Source of the DNA: Burkholderia aenigmatica | GTDB taxonomy: Bacteria; Pseudomonadota; Gammaproteobacteria; Burkholderiales; Burkholderiaceae | DNA: 64,000 bases | Direction: 5' to 3' | Assembly: GCF_902499175.1 (NCBI RefSeq) | Contig: NZ_CABVQC010000049.1 | Location: forward strand, 1-64,000 | Shown here: one piece after another, positions 51,881 through 62,196 of the stretch | Position numbering within the stretch: position 1 is the stretch's first letter | Layout: each line of letters opens with the position of its first letter | The notes under the pieces: generated by a model | Told to the model about the DNA's origin: nothing | The model's input: the letters and a program-made list of their open reading frames with translations, nothing else | Databases searched by the model: none | Made by a program: the position numbers and the translations under genes

Positions 51881-53188
51881 ATGAAAAAAGGTTTTTACAC
51901 CATCATGGCCGCGCAGTTTTTCTCGTCGCTGGCCGACAGTGCGCTCCTCATCGCCGCCATTGCCCTGCTGAAAGACCTTCACGCACCCAACTGGATGACA
52001 CCGCTGTTGAAGCTGTTCTTCGTGTTGTCCTATGTGGTGCTGGCGGCGTATGTCGGCGCCTTCGCGGATTCGCGCCCGAAGGGCCACGTGATGTTCATCA
52101 CCAACTCGATCAAGGTGATCGGCTGCCTGATCATGCTGTTCGGCGCCCACCCGCTGATCGCGTACGGGATCGTCGGCTTCGGCGCGGCGGCCTACTCGCC
52201 GGCCAAATACGGCATTCTTACCGAGCTGCTGCCGGCCGACCGGCTGGTCGCCGCGAACGGCTGGATCGAAGGCACGACCGTCAGCTCGATCATCCTCGGC
52301 ACCGTGCTCGGCGGCGCGCTGATCAGTCCGCATATCGCGTCGCACGTCATCGCGCATACGCCGGCGTGGATCGGTACGCCAGCCGAAGCCGCGATCGCGG
52401 TCATCCTGTTGATCTACGTGATCGCCGCGCTGTTCAATCTGCGCATTCCCGATACCGGCGCGCGCTACCCGAAACAGCAACACGGGCCGATCAAGCTGGT
52501 GGCCGACTTCGCCGACTGTTTCATGGTGCTCTGGCGCGACAAGCTCGGCCAGATCTCGCTGGCGGTCACGACGCTGTTCTGGGGCGCGGGCGCGACGCTG
52601 CAGTTCATCGTGCTGAAATGGGCCGAGGTGTCGCTCGGCATGTCGCTGTCCGAGGGTGCGCTGCTGCAGGCAGTCGTCGCCTTCGGCGTCGCGGCCGGCG
52701 CGATCGCCGCGGCCAGCCGGGTGCCGCTCAAGAAGTCGCTGACCGTCCTGCCGGTCGGCATCATCATGGGCATCGCGGTGATGCTGATGGCGTTCTATTC
52801 GCGCGACCTGTTCCCGCCGCACTGGGCCGCGCACCTGGGCCACCTGCGCCTGCCGGTTTACCTGATCATCGCGTACATCTTCCTGATCTGCGTCGGCGCG
52901 CTGTCCGGCTACTTCGTCGTTCCGATGAACGCGCTGCTGCAGCATCGCGGCCACGTGCTGCTGTCGGCCGGCCACTCGATCGCGGTGCAGAACTTCAACG
53001 AGAACCTGTCGGTGCTCGTGATGCTGTGCCTGTATGCGGTGCTCGTGTGGCTCGACGTGCCGGTCGGCGTCGTGATCGTGCTGTTCGGCACGTTCGTCTG
53101 CCTGACGATGTGGCTCGTGATGCGCCGCCACCAGGCGAACCAGCGTCAGTTCGACTCGGTCGCGCTGATCGGCGAATCGCGGCACTGA
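51881..53188 (+). CDS. lplT: Lysophospholipid transporter LplT
   Basis: A protein of 435 residues with about twelve membrane helices of the major facilitator fold. It starts [20 protein letters not shown] and contains [20 protein letters not shown], typical of LplT. It flips lysophosphatidylethanolamine and related lipids into the cytosol for re-acylation. In E. coli it is encoded with aas, the acyltransferase; no such gene is next to it here. A TATAAA at 51783 may be its -10. The stretch 51663-51880 before it holds no gene. Confidence 0.93.
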   Translation: MKKGFYTIMAAQFFSSLADSALLIAAIALLKDLHAPNWMTPLLKLFFVLSYVVLAAYVGAFADSRPKGHVMFITNSIKVIGCLIMLFGAHPLIAYGIVGFGAAAYSPAKYGILTELLPADRLVAANGWIEGTTVSSIILGTVLGGALISPHIASHVIAHTPAWIGTPAEAAIAVILLIYVIAALFNLRIPDTGARYPKQQHGPIKLVADFADCFMVLWRDKLGQISLAVTTLFWGAGATLQFIVLKWAEVSLGMSLSEGALLQAVVAFGVAAGAIAAASRVPLKKSLTVLPVGIIMGIAVMLMAFYSRDLFPPHWAAHLGHLRLPVYLIIAYIFLICVGALSGYFVVPMNALLQHRGHVLLSAGHSIAVQNFNENLSVLVMLCLYAVLVWLDVPVGVVIVLFGTFVCLTMWLVMRRHQANQRQFDSVALIGESRH

Positions 53189-53246
53189 CGCTACACTTTC
53201 CGTTTCCGTCCGCCAGCGCCGGTCTTCGAACCGGCGCGCTGCCCCG

Positions 53247-54056
53247 ATGACGCACCCGATACCCAACATCCTGACGATCGCCGGCTCCGATTCGGGCGGC
53301 GGCGCCGGCATCCAGGCCGACCTGAAAACCTTTTCCGCGCTCGGCGCGTACGGCGCGACCGTGATCACCGCGCTGACCGCCCAGAACACGCGCGGCGTAA
53401 CAGGCGTGCATGCGCCGGATGCGGCGTTCGTGACCGCGCAACTCGACGCGGTGTTCGGCGATATCCGCATCGATGCGGTCAAGATCGGAATGCTCGCGAA
53501 TGCGGCGATCGTGCACGCGGTCGCCGACGCGCTGCGCCGCTACGCGCCGCGCTTCGTCGTGCTCGACACGGTGATGATCTCGAAGAGCGCGCACGCGCTG
53601 CTCGCGCCCGATGCCGTCGACGCGTTGCGCGAGGCGCTGCTGCCGCTCGCGACGGTCGTGACGCCGAACCTGCCCGAAGCGGCCGCACTGCTGAACGATG
53701 TGCCCGCAACCACGGAACCCGACATGGTCCGGCAAGGTCAGGCATTGTTACGGACGGGCGCGCGCGCCGTGCTGATGAAAGGCGGCCACCTGCCCGACGC
53801 GTCCGCGAGCCCCGACTGGCTCGTTGAAGCGACGCGCACCGTGCGGCTCGACGGCGCGCGCGTGCCGGTCAGCAACACGCACGGCACGGGCTGTACGTTG
53901 TCGTCGGCGATCGCCGCGCTGCTACCGCAGCAGCCCGACCTCGAAAGCGCGGTGCGCGAAGCCAAGACCTACCTGACCGGCGCAATCGCCGCGAGCGGCC
54001 ACCTCGACGTCGGCCACGGCGTCGGCCCTGTCCATCACTTCCATCGCTGGTGGTGA
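53247..54056 (+). CDS. thiD: Hydroxymethylpyrimidine/phosphomethylpyrimidine kinase
   Basis: A protein of 269 residues of the ribokinase fold. It carries [20 protein letters not shown] at the N-terminus, the anion-hole and catalytic segment [19 protein letters not shown], and [12 protein letters not shown]. It phosphorylates HMP and HMP-P for thiamine synthesis. It stands alone without other thi genes. A TACACT hexamer at 53192-53197 just upstream could be its own -10. It converges with the DUF1853 gene. Confidence 0.96.
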   Translation: MTHPIPNILTIAGSDSGGGAGIQADLKTFSALGAYGATVITALTAQNTRGVTGVHAPDAAFVTAQLDAVFGDIRIDAVKIGMLANAAIVHAVADALRRYAPRFVVLDTVMISKSAHALLAPDAVDALREALLPLATVVTPNLPEAAALLNDVPATTEPDMVRQGQALLRTGARAVLMKGGHLPDASASPDWLVEATRTVRLDGARVPVSNTHGTGCTLSSAIAALLPQQPDLESAVREAKTYLTGAIAASGHLDVGHGVGPVHHFHRWW

Positions 54057-54074
54057 GCGCCGGCTGACGCGGCG

Positions 54075-55040
54075 TCAGTGATCCTGCGCCGCGAACGCCT
54101 GTGCGCGCACCGGCCAGTCGTCCGGCACGACGAAGCCACGCGCCCGTTCGCGCCACGTGCCGTCACTCCCCTTTTCATGAATGCCGATCAGCGCGGGGGC
54201 CTCGCGGGCCGTCAACACGGGGGGCAGTTCCAAAGCGGCCGCCAGCGGCTCGGGGTCGAATCCGGCATCGGCGGCGGCACGTCGCGGCGCCAGCCACGCC
54301 AGCCTCGGCAATACACTCCATGCGGCGCCGGCACGCTGCGCGGCCGCCCAGGCCGGCCACTGCGCGTGCGTCAGCCAGAAACCGCGCGGGTGATCCGGCG
54401 CGATTTCCGCGGACACCGGCGGTAACGGCGCATCGTACGGATAGAACAACCAGCCCTTGATGAACATCTGCGCGTCGGACGGCGCGCCGTAACCGAGCCG
54501 CGCAAACCCGTCGCGATCGCCGAGCCGCAGTTGGTGATCGAGCAACCGGCTGCGTTTGCGGTCGAACCGGTCGACGAGGTTGGGGCCGACGAAATCGGCG
54601 AGCGACGCACCGGCTTGCACGGGCGCGCACAGATAGCACTTCACCGCGAGTTCCCAGTGCAGGCGCCGCCCGTCCGGCGCGTCGACGAGAAAATCGACTT
54701 CGCCGAGCGTCTTGCCGTTGCTGCGCAGCGGCAGATTGGCCGCGACGAGCCGCAGCGACGGCCCGTGCGTCAGGAAATATTCGAGCAGGCATTCGGCGTA
54801 GCGGCCGAGCCGGGTGGGCCGGAACCCGTCGAGCGCGCGATGCAGCGGCTCGGGCTGCGCATCGAGCGCGGCGAGCCATGCTTCGACAGCCGACTGTCCG
54901 GCCGCATCCGGCCAAGGGCGCGCAAGCGGCGCGTCCGGTACCGCGGTGAGCAGGCTCGGGCTGGCCAGCAGCCAGCCCAGATCCCGAACCGCGACGTCGT
55001 GCAGCGTATCGACGAATGCGACCGCCGCGCCGGTCGTCAT
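54075..55040 (-). CDS. DUF1853-family protein with a nuclease-like core
   Basis: A protein of 321 residues, not experimentally characterised as far as I know. The N-terminal third is helical and includes RLGRYAECLLEYFLTHGPSL (Glu83, Glu87). Then comes TLGEVDFLVDAPDGRRLHWE with LAVKCYL: a GExD-strand-ExxxK arrangement (Glu114, Asp116, Glu130, Lys134) that resembles the core of PD-(D/E)xK nucleases. The spacing E-x3-K differs from the canonical E-x-K, so activity is inference. The C-terminus contains Trp-rich segments. Its ATG overlaps the stop of the uracil-DNA glycosylase gene by four bases, so the two are co-translated. The longer frame to 55697 is a shadow. Confidence 0.85.
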   Translation of the reverse strand: MTTGAAVAFVDTLHDVAVRDLGWLLASPSLLTAVPDAPLARPWPDAAGQSAVEAWLAALDAQPEPLHRALDGFRPTRLGRYAECLLEYFLTHGPSLRLVAANLPLRSNGKTLGEVDFLVDAPDGRRLHWELAVKCYLCAPVQAGASLADFVGPNLVDRFDRKRSRLLDHQLRLGDRDGFARLGYGAPSDAQMFIKGWLFYPYDAPLPPVSAEIAPDHPRGFWLTHAQWPAWAAAQRAGAAWSVLPRLAWLAPRRAAADAGFDPEPLAAALELPPVLTAREAPALIGIHEKGSDGTWRERARGFVVPDDWPVRAQAFAAQDH

Positions 55041-56080
55041 TGTCCGGCCGGCCCGTTCGCGTCGGCACCCTCGGCGCGCCGGAACGTGTCGCGCGCGAGG
55101 CACAGGTCGGCCCAGGCCTTCGACTTGTCCTGCAGGCTGCGCAACAGGTACGCCGGGTGATAGGTCACGATCACCGGGACGCCTTCGTACGCATGCACGC
55201 GGCCGCGCAGCGACGCGATGCTCGCGTCCGTCTTCAGCAGGGTCTGCGCGGCGAAGCGGCCGAGCGCGACGATCAGCTTCGGCTTCACGAGCGCGACCTG
55301 ACGCTGCAGATAAGGCTCGCAGCTCGCGACCTCGTCCGGCTCCGGATTGCGGTTGCCCGGCGGCCGGCACTTGATCACGTTCGCGATGTACACGTTGTCG
55401 CCACGCTGGAGCGACAGCGACTGCAGCATGTTGTCGAGCAGCTTGCCGGCCTGGCCGACGAACGGCTCGCCCTGCTTGTCCTCGTTCTCGCCCGGCGCTT
55501 CGCCGATCAGCATCCAGTCCGCTTCGCGGTCGCCGACGCCGAACACCGTGTTGGTCCGCTTCTCGCACAGCCGGCACTGCGTGCAGTCGGCCACGCGCGC
55601 GGCCAGCGCATCCCAGTCGAGTGCGGCAACCGGCGTACCGACGGGACGCGATTCGAGCACCGGCACGGGGTCGCCCGGCGGCGCCGCATCGAACCACGCA
55701 AAATCGTCGGCGTCGGCAGGCGGTATGTCGTCCATCGGCGGCATCGTGTCGGTCGACGCGATCGGCACAATCGGCTCGACCGGTGCCGGCGCGCGGTCGC
55801 CGTCGTCGACGCGCCGCGCCGGAGCGACAGACTCGCGAGCCGGCGCAGCATCGCGGCTACGCGCGACGGCCGGCGGCGCCTCGTCCTGCACCGGCGCACG
55901 CGCGGTGCGTGCAGGTCGCTCGATTGCGGCGGCCGGTGCGGCTTCCGCCGTGCCGGTTTGCGCCGCGGCGGGCGCTTCGGCTGCCGCGCCCTCGTCCGTG
56001 CCCGCATCCGCGCTTTGCCCGCGCCGCACCCAGATCTGCGCGAGGCCTATTTCCTCGAGCGCCGCTTCAGCCCATGCCAT
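55037..56080 (-). CDS. Uracil-DNA glycosylase, family 4 (iron-sulphur type)
   Basis: A protein of 347 residues. The C-terminal 190 residues are the enzyme: Cys166 and Cys169 in [17 protein letters not shown], and two later Cys in [15 protein letters not shown] and EVASCEPYL, form the Fe-S site. Motif A is [16 protein letters not shown] and motif B is [11 protein letters not shown]. It removes uracil from DNA. Residues about 22-150 are an Ala/Pro/Asp/Arg-rich linker after a short helical N-terminus ([20 protein letters not shown]), longer than usual. It overlaps rimI by 14 bases and DUF1853 by 4. Confidence 0.92.
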   Translation of the reverse strand: MAWAEAALEEIGLAQIWVRRGQSADAGTDEGAAAEAPAAAQTGTAEAAPAAAIERPARTARAPVQDEAPPAVARSRDAAPARESVAPARRVDDGDRAPAPVEPIVPIASTDTMPPMDDIPPADADDFAWFDAAPPGDPVPVLESRPVGTPVAALDWDALAARVADCTQCRLCEKRTNTVFGVGDREADWMLIGEAPGENEDKQGEPFVGQAGKLLDNMLQSLSLQRGDNVYIANVIKCRPPGNRNPEPDEVASCEPYLQRQVALVKPKLIVALGRFAAQTLLKTDASIASLRGRVHAYEGVPVIVTYHPAYLLRSLQDKSKAWADLCLARDTFRRAEGADANGPAGQ

Positions 56081-56567
56081 GCGCGTCCCCTTCGTCCTTG
56101 TTCAGCGTCAGACGCATCACGATCGCGTCCTCCCGGCTGTGATGCTTCGCCGGGTAATAATTCTTGCGCCGGCCGATCGTCATGAAGCCGAAACGCTCGT
56201 ACAGATGGACCGCGCGCAGATTGGACGGCCGCACTTCGAGCAGCACGCCGTCGAGCCCCTCCGCGCGCGAAATGCGCACGGCCTCGCGCAGCAGCGCAAG
56301 GCCCGCCCCCGCGCGCTGCACAGCCGGCGCGACGCACAGGTTCAGCAGGTGCATCTCGTCGATCACGGGCATCAGCACGCAATAGCCGATCAGCGCACCC
56401 GTCACGTGCCGCAGGCACACGCCCAGGTAGCCGTTGCGCAACGAATCCTCGAAGTTGCCGCGGCTCCACGGGAATTCATACGCGACGTGCTCGATCGCGA
56501 CGACCTCGTCGAGATCGGCATCCGTCATCGGCGCCAGATACCTGTCGCTCAGCAGTACGCCCGTCAT
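56067..56567 (-). CDS. rimI: Ribosomal-protein-alanine N-acetyltransferase
   Basis: A protein of 166 residues of the GNAT fold. The acetyl-CoA loop is seen in [20 protein letters not shown] (modified QxxGxG), and [20 protein letters not shown] is the RimI signature. RimI acetylates the N-terminus of ribosomal protein S18. In many proteobacteria rimI sits beside tsaB as here, with a four-base overlap. The 3' end runs 14 bases into the glycosylase gene. Confidence 0.93.
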   Translation of the reverse strand: MTGVLLSDRYLAPMTDADLDEVVAIEHVAYEFPWSRGNFEDSLRNGYLGVCLRHVTGALIGYCVLMPVIDEMHLLNLCVAPAVQRAGAGLALLREAVRISRAEGLDGVLLEVRPSNLRAVHLYERFGFMTIGRRKNYYPAKHHSREDAIVMRLTLNKDEGDAHGMG

Positions 56568-57322
56568 CCCTTCGCTCCGCCCGTCTGCGCGGCCCGTGCC
56601 GCGACGCGCTCGGCGGTCGTCTGCGCAACCTTGTCGCGCACATACTCCGGCGCGGCCTGATCGGCCGGCACCGCACGGCCGGCACGAAACGCGCGCAGGG
56701 CGGCATGGGCGACCGCCAGCGCGTGCGGCATCGCGTCGCCGTCGATCACGGCCGCGTGCGCCGCGGCCGGCAACTGCGCGCCGAACGCGGCGGCTGCATT
56801 ACCCGCGAGCGTGAACGGCGCATCGGGCACGCCGACGGCACCCGGTGCATCGAGCGAGGCCGGATGCAGCGTGCGCCAGTCGCCGACGCTGTCGTCCCAC
56901 GCGAAGTCCGCCCAGTAGGCTTCATCCATCCGCGCATCCAGCGCGGCCAGCACGCGGGTCGTGCCGGGCGCACGCAGCCGCGCGTGCTCGGCGCACGCGA
57001 GCAGCGTGCCGATCGGCACGACCGGCAGCCCGCACCCGAACGCGAGACCCTGGGTGATGCCCGTCGCGGTGCGCAGGCCCGTGAACGAGCCGGGGCCCGC
57101 GCCGAACGCGATCGCGTCGCAATCGGCGAGCGTCAGCCCCGATTCGGCGAAAAGCGCCTGGATGGCCGGCAGCACGCGCGTGCTCGACACGGCGCCCGTC
57201 AGCTCGTGGCGGACCCAGGTTTGCGGGGTGGAAACGGCGTCATCGGCGTGGGCCGAGCGCAGCAGCGCGACCGAGCAGTATTCGGTCGACGTATCGATGG
57301 CGAGGAGCACTGTTTGCGTCAT
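56564..57322 (-). CDS. tsaB: tRNA threonylcarbamoyladenosine synthesis protein TsaB
   Basis: A protein of 252 residues of the ASKHA fold (YeaZ family). It starts [20 protein letters not shown] and contains [20 protein letters not shown], the hallmark. TsaB is the scaffold partner of TsaD and TsaE in making t6A37 of ANN-reading tRNAs. An ATG nine bases upstream (57331) is an alternative start; neither has a clear ribosome site. It heads the run tsaB-rimI-udg-DUF1853. The open frame to 57802 is a shadow. Confidence 0.94.
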   Translation of the reverse strand: MTQTVLLAIDTSTEYCSVALLRSAHADDAVSTPQTWVRHELTGAVSSTRVLPAIQALFAESGLTLADCDAIAFGAGPGSFTGLRTATGITQGLAFGCGLPVVPIGTLLACAEHARLRAPGTTRVLAALDARMDEAYWADFAWDDSVGDWRTLHPASLDAPGAVGVPDAPFTLAGNAAAAFGAQLPAAAHAAVIDGDAMPHALAVAHAALRAFRAGRAVPADQAAPEYVRDKVAQTTAERVAARAAQTGGAKG

Positions 57323-57479
57323 GGGCGACATTGTAATGCGGCGCCCCGCTCCCACGGGCGATCGGGCCCGATCCGTGCGTGTGCGCTGTGCCCGATGGCG
57401 GTTTGGAAGGATCGCTCGACCCCGCGCGGCGGTCCGCTTGTTAAGATCGCCCGACCTGAAACCCTTACGGAGACACACG

Positions 57480-57749
57480 ATGAGCGAACTCACCGCCCAA
57501 TTCGACCAGGCCCAGATCGACGTCAAGCAACTGACCGAACGTCCGGGCAACCTGACCCTGCTGCGCCTGTATGCGCTCTTCAAGCAGGCGACCGATGGCG
57601 ACGCGCATGGCGACAAGCCGGGCTTCACCGACATCGTCGGCAAATACAAGTACGACGCCTGGGATGCACTGAAGGGCACGTCGCAGGATGCGGCGAAGCA
57701 GCAGTACATCGAACTCGTCGAATCGCTGAAGAACGGCACGGCTTCCTGA
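57480..57749 (+). CDS. Acyl-CoA-binding protein
   Basis: A protein of 89 residues, the classic single-domain ACBP size. The four-helix signature is present: LTLLRLYALFKQATDGDAHG (Tyr contacts CoA) followed by KYKYDAWDALKGTSQDAAKQ, with the Lys and Trp of the ligand site. ACBPs bind long-chain acyl-CoA in the cytosol; they are general in eukaryotes and found in some proteobacteria. GGAG lies seven bases before the ATG, and TAAGAT at 57442-57447 may be the -10. It is divergent from tsaB. Confidence 0.92.
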   Translation: MSELTAQFDQAQIDVKQLTERPGNLTLLRLYALFKQATDGDAHGDKPGFTDIVGKYKYDAWDALKGTSQDAAKQQYIELVESLKNGTAS

Positions 57750-58110
57750 CCGAATCGCCCCCGGCCGCAATAGGCAATCAAATCAGTGGCGCAGCGCAGC
57801 AAATCTCTTTATAATGCTGCCTGCGTCATCTTCCGCGCTCGGCTCGCAAGCCGTTCCGGCCTGACGCCTCGTAGCGTTAAGCTCCAATCCGGTTTAGAAC
57901 CTGTCCCCTCCTGCTTCGACCTTCGCGGTCGTCACTTATCAGGCTGGCGGCCCCGCTCCTGAAGCGCGCCGCACCCAAAACAGCTTCTAATGCCTCATCC
58001 GCTGAAGGTTCGGCGGATTGCACCCGTTTCCCGATTTGCTCGCTGAATCCGACGACTTGGGTATGCGCGATTGGCGCCGACGTTTCACCCACTGTGTTTC
58101 AAGGATTGTT
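57750..58110 (+). promoter_or_regulatory. Gene-free stretch: promoter and long leader of the DEAD-box helicase
   Basis: 361 bases without a gene. A perfect TATAAT at 57810-57815 would start transcription near 57822, leaving an untranslated leader of about 290 bases. It contains a small hairpin (GACC/GGTC near 57917-57930) and ends with AAGGA before the helicase ATG. No -35 was evident. Long leaders are common on cold-induced helicase mRNAs. Confidence 0.45.
57810..57815 (+). promoter_or_regulatory. -10 element for the helicase gene
   Basis: Perfect TATAAT about 300 bases before the helicase start codon, with no recognisable -35. Confidence 0.4.
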
Positions 58111-59658
58111 ATGACTTCGAGCATCAACTCCAGCCCGCTCAACGCGATCGCCGACCAGGCGCTCGGTCTCGACGACGCCGCCGCACCGGCCGCGGTCGAA
58201 CCGGCGTCGGACGAGCCGACCTTCGCGTCGCTCGGGTTGTCGCCGGAGATCGTCTCCGCGCTGCAGGCCGCCGGCTATGTGAAGCCGACGCCGGTCCAGC
58301 AGCGCGCGATTCCGGCCGGCATCGCCGGCCGTGACCTGCTGGTCTCGAGCCCGACCGGTTCAGGCAAGACCGCCGCATTCATGCTGCCCGCGATCGAACG
58401 TTTCGCGCAGCTCCAGAAGGCGCAGGCGCAGCAACCGCGCGCGCCGCGCGAACCGAACCAGGGCGACCGCCGCGCGCGCCGCCCGCAACCCGTCGCGCGC
58501 CCGGGCCTGCTCGTGCTGACGCCGACCCGCGAACTCGCGATGCAGGTCACCACGGCTGCAACGACCTACGGCAAGCACCTGAAGCGCCTGCGCACGGTCA
58601 GCATCCTCGGCGGCGTCGCCTACGGCCAGCAGCTGATGCTGCTCGCGAAGAACCCCGAAATCCTGGTCGCCACGCCGGGCCGTCTGCTCGACCACCTCGA
58701 GCGTGGCCGCATCGACCTGTCCGAGCTGAAGATGCTCGTGCTCGACGAAGCCGACCGCATGCTCGACATGGGCTTCATCGAAGACATCGAAACGATCGTC
58801 GACGCGACGCCCGAGTCGCGCCAGACGATGCTGTTCTCGGCGACGCTCGACGGCAAGATCGGTTCGCTGACGAGCCGCCTGCTGAAGGATCCGGAACGCA
58901 TCGAGATCCAGCAGCGCCTCGAGTCGCGCGCGAACATCGCGCAGACCGTGCACTACGTCGACGACCGCGACCACAAGGATCGCCTGCTCGATCACCTGCT
59001 GCGCGACGACGCGCTCGACCAGGCGATCATCTTCACGGCGACCAAGATCGACGCCGACCAGCTCGCCGGCCGTCTCGCCGACGCAGGCTTCGAATCGGCC
59101 GCGCTGCACGGCGACCTGCCGCAGGGCGCGCGTAACCGCACGATCCGTGCGCTGCGCGAGCGCCGCGTGCGCGTGCTGGTGGCCACCGACGTCGCGGCAC
59201 GCGGCATCGACATCCCGGGCATCACGCACGTGTTCAACTACGACCTGCCGAAGTTCGCGGAAGACTACGTGCACCGTATCGGCCGTACCGGCCGTGCAGG
59301 CCGTTCGGGCACGGCGGTGAGCCTCGTGCACCACGCCGAGCAAGGCGCGCTCAAGCGCATCGAGCGCTTCGTGCGCTCGCCGCTGCCGGTCAACGTGATC
59401 GAAGGTTTCGAGCCGCGCAAGGCGCCCCCGCGTAACGGCGGCAACGGCGGCCGCGGCCGTCCGGGCGGCGGTAACGGCGGTCGCCGTTTCGGCGGCAAGC
59501 CGGGCGGTGGCTATGGCGGCAACGGTAACGGCAACGGCCGCAGCTACGGCGGCGGCAATGGCGGCGGCTGGAGCGGCAAGCCGGGTGGCAGCCGTGACGG
59601 CGGCCCGCGTCGCGACGGTCAACGCAGCGGCGGCCCGCGTCGCGGCAACGCGTCGTAA
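58111..59658 (+). CDS. DEAD-box ATP-dependent RNA helicase (RhlE-like)
   Basis: A protein of 515 residues. In order: Q motif (TFASLGLSPEIVSALQAAGY), Walker A SSPTGSGKTAAF near residue 80, PTRELAMQ, DEAD box in LVLDEADRMLDMGF, SAT in MLFSATLDG, then the second RecA domain with VATDVAARGIDIPG and HRIGRTGRAGRSG. A basic insertion of about 30 residues (PREPNQGDRRARRPQP) lies between motifs I and Ia. The last 80 residues form a Gly/Arg/Asn-rich tail typical of RNA binding. Such helicases help ribosome assembly and RNA decay. AAGGA precedes the ATG at 58111. Confidence 0.95.
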   Translation: MTSSINSSPLNAIADQALGLDDAAAPAAVEPASDEPTFASLGLSPEIVSALQAAGYVKPTPVQQRAIPAGIAGRDLLVSSPTGSGKTAAFMLPAIERFAQLQKAQAQQPRAPREPNQGDRRARRPQPVARPGLLVLTPTRELAMQVTTAATTYGKHLKRLRTVSILGGVAYGQQLMLLAKNPEILVATPGRLLDHLERGRIDLSELKMLVLDEADRMLDMGFIEDIETIVDATPESRQTMLFSATLDGKIGSLTSRLLKDPERIEIQQRLESRANIAQTVHYVDDRDHKDRLLDHLLRDDALDQAIIFTATKIDADQLAGRLADAGFESAALHGDLPQGARNRTIRALRERRVRVLVATDVAARGIDIPGITHVFNYDLPKFAEDYVHRIGRTGRAGRSGTAVSLVHHAEQGALKRIERFVRSPLPVNVIEGFEPRKAPPRNGGNGGRGRPGGGNGGRRFGGKPGGGYGGNGNGNGRSYGGGNGGGWSGKPGGSRDGGPRRDGQRSGGPRRGNAS

Positions 59659-60069
59659 GCACGCACGGGCGGCCACCGGCCGCCCCACGGAGGGCAGACC
59701 CGCGGATAACCGCCCTGCCCATCCAGCCAACCGGCGCATCTGCGCCGGTTTTTTTTCGTCCTGCCCCACATTTCACGATACGGAAAATTTTTTTGTGTCG
59801 TAAAAAATCATGCTGCGCGGCACAACCCGGGCGATTGCGGGATGGAAAAAAGCATTTCTTATCTCGAAATTTCAGTTTCAAGATACTGATTTAAAACAAC
59901 TAAAAATTTACCCCACTCCCCGACAAGCCCCCTGTCCCGCTCCGGTCGATTTGCCTAGACTCTTATACAAGACCTCGCGAACCGGAACACCCCGCTCCCG
60001 GCTTCGAGAACAGCCTCACCACTGTCAGATTCAACCCATCAGGCATCGCACCGCATCAAGGAGCTCATC
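59659..60069 (+). promoter_or_regulatory. Gene-free stretch between the helicase and aceA genes
   Basis: 411 bases. After the helicase terminator (59729-59756), 59770-59920 is strikingly A/T-rich for this genome, with runs of A and T and a small inverted repeat TCAGT/ACTGA at 59872-59876 and 59885-59889. It probably contains the aceA promoter and operators. AAGGAG directly precedes the aceA start. I could not assign -35/-10 boxes. Confidence 0.45.
59729..59756 (+). terminator. Rho-independent terminator of the helicase gene
   Basis: AACCGGCGC/GCGCCGGTT stem with a 4-base loop followed by six or more T, 70 bases past the stop. Confidence 0.85.
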
Positions 60070-61377
<1,308 letters not shown>

Positions 61378-61524
61378 GCAGCGCACGACGCGCAAGCGTC
61401 ACGCCGATGCCGGCCCGTCACGCGACGGCGCGGCATCGGCCACCGGACAACAATCAGGGGGAGACGGCAGGCGCGCGATGTCATGCGCGACCGGCCGCGC
61501 GGCCTGCGTGCCGCCAGCAACGAC

Positions 61525-61555
61525 GCGCGCCGGCTTCGTCCGGCGCGCCCTTTTT
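61525..61555 (+). terminator. Terminator after aceA
   Basis: 9-bp stem GCGCGCCGG/CCGGCGCGC with a 6-base loop followed by CCTTTTT, about 150 bases past the aceA stop. Confidence 0.75.
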
Positions 61556-61602
61556 CTGCGGTGTGGATCTCGTTGCCGTCCTGCGGCCACGGCCCCATCA
61601 CC

Positions 61603-62037
61603 CTACCGATAGACGATCACCGGAATTTTCGTATGGGTCAGCACGCGCTGCGTCTCGCTGCCGATCAGCAAGCTGCCGAGCCCGCGGCGTCCGTGGGACG
61701 CCATGAAGATCACGTCGCAGCCGCCGCGTTCGGCCGCCTCGATGATGCCGAGATACGGCGACGGATGGACACTCGTCCAGGTGTCGCAGTCGACGCCGGC
61801 AGTCTTCGCGGCCGATTCGACCTCGTCGAGATGCGCGCGCGCCTCGCGCTCGCTGCGCGCCCGGAAATCGGCGGGCGGCTCGATGATCACTTCGGAAAAC
61901 GGCGAGTACGGATACTGCGGCAGGCACGCGTACGCCGTAACGCGCGCACCGACCGCGCGAGCCAGGTCGATCGCGCCGTCGATCGCCTTCTGCGACAGTT
62001 CGGAACCGTCGGTTGGAACGAGGATGTGCCGGAACAT
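61603..62037 (-). CDS. Universal stress protein (UspA family)
   Basis: A protein of 144 residues. It begins MFRHILVPTDGSELSQKAID and has the nucleotide-binding C-terminal motif FMASHGRRGLGSLLIGSETQ followed by RVLTHTKIPVIVYR, the G-2x-G-9x-G-(S/T) pattern of ATP-binding Usps. AAGGAGG sits five bases before the ATG at 62037; the frame open to 62142 is not needed. Its role is probably stress survival; the signal sensed is unknown. Confidence 0.93.
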   Translation of the reverse strand: MFRHILVPTDGSELSQKAIDGAIDLARAVGARVTAYACLPQYPYSPFSEVIIEPPADFRARSEREARAHLDEVESAAKTAGVDCDTWTSVHPSPYLGIIEAAERGGCDVIFMASHGRRGLGSLLIGSETQRVLTHTKIPVIVYR

Positions 62038-62196
62038 CGCGCCCTCCTTCGTCAATCGCACGCCGCACGCCGCGATCCCGACCGGGCCGGCCGCGACGCG
62101 TCGGACATGCCTGCTACGAGTGTAGTGCGCGAAACCGCGCAATCGGCACCGGCAGCGGGTTCGCCCTCATATCGGAAACGCGCGGGCCCACGCGGC

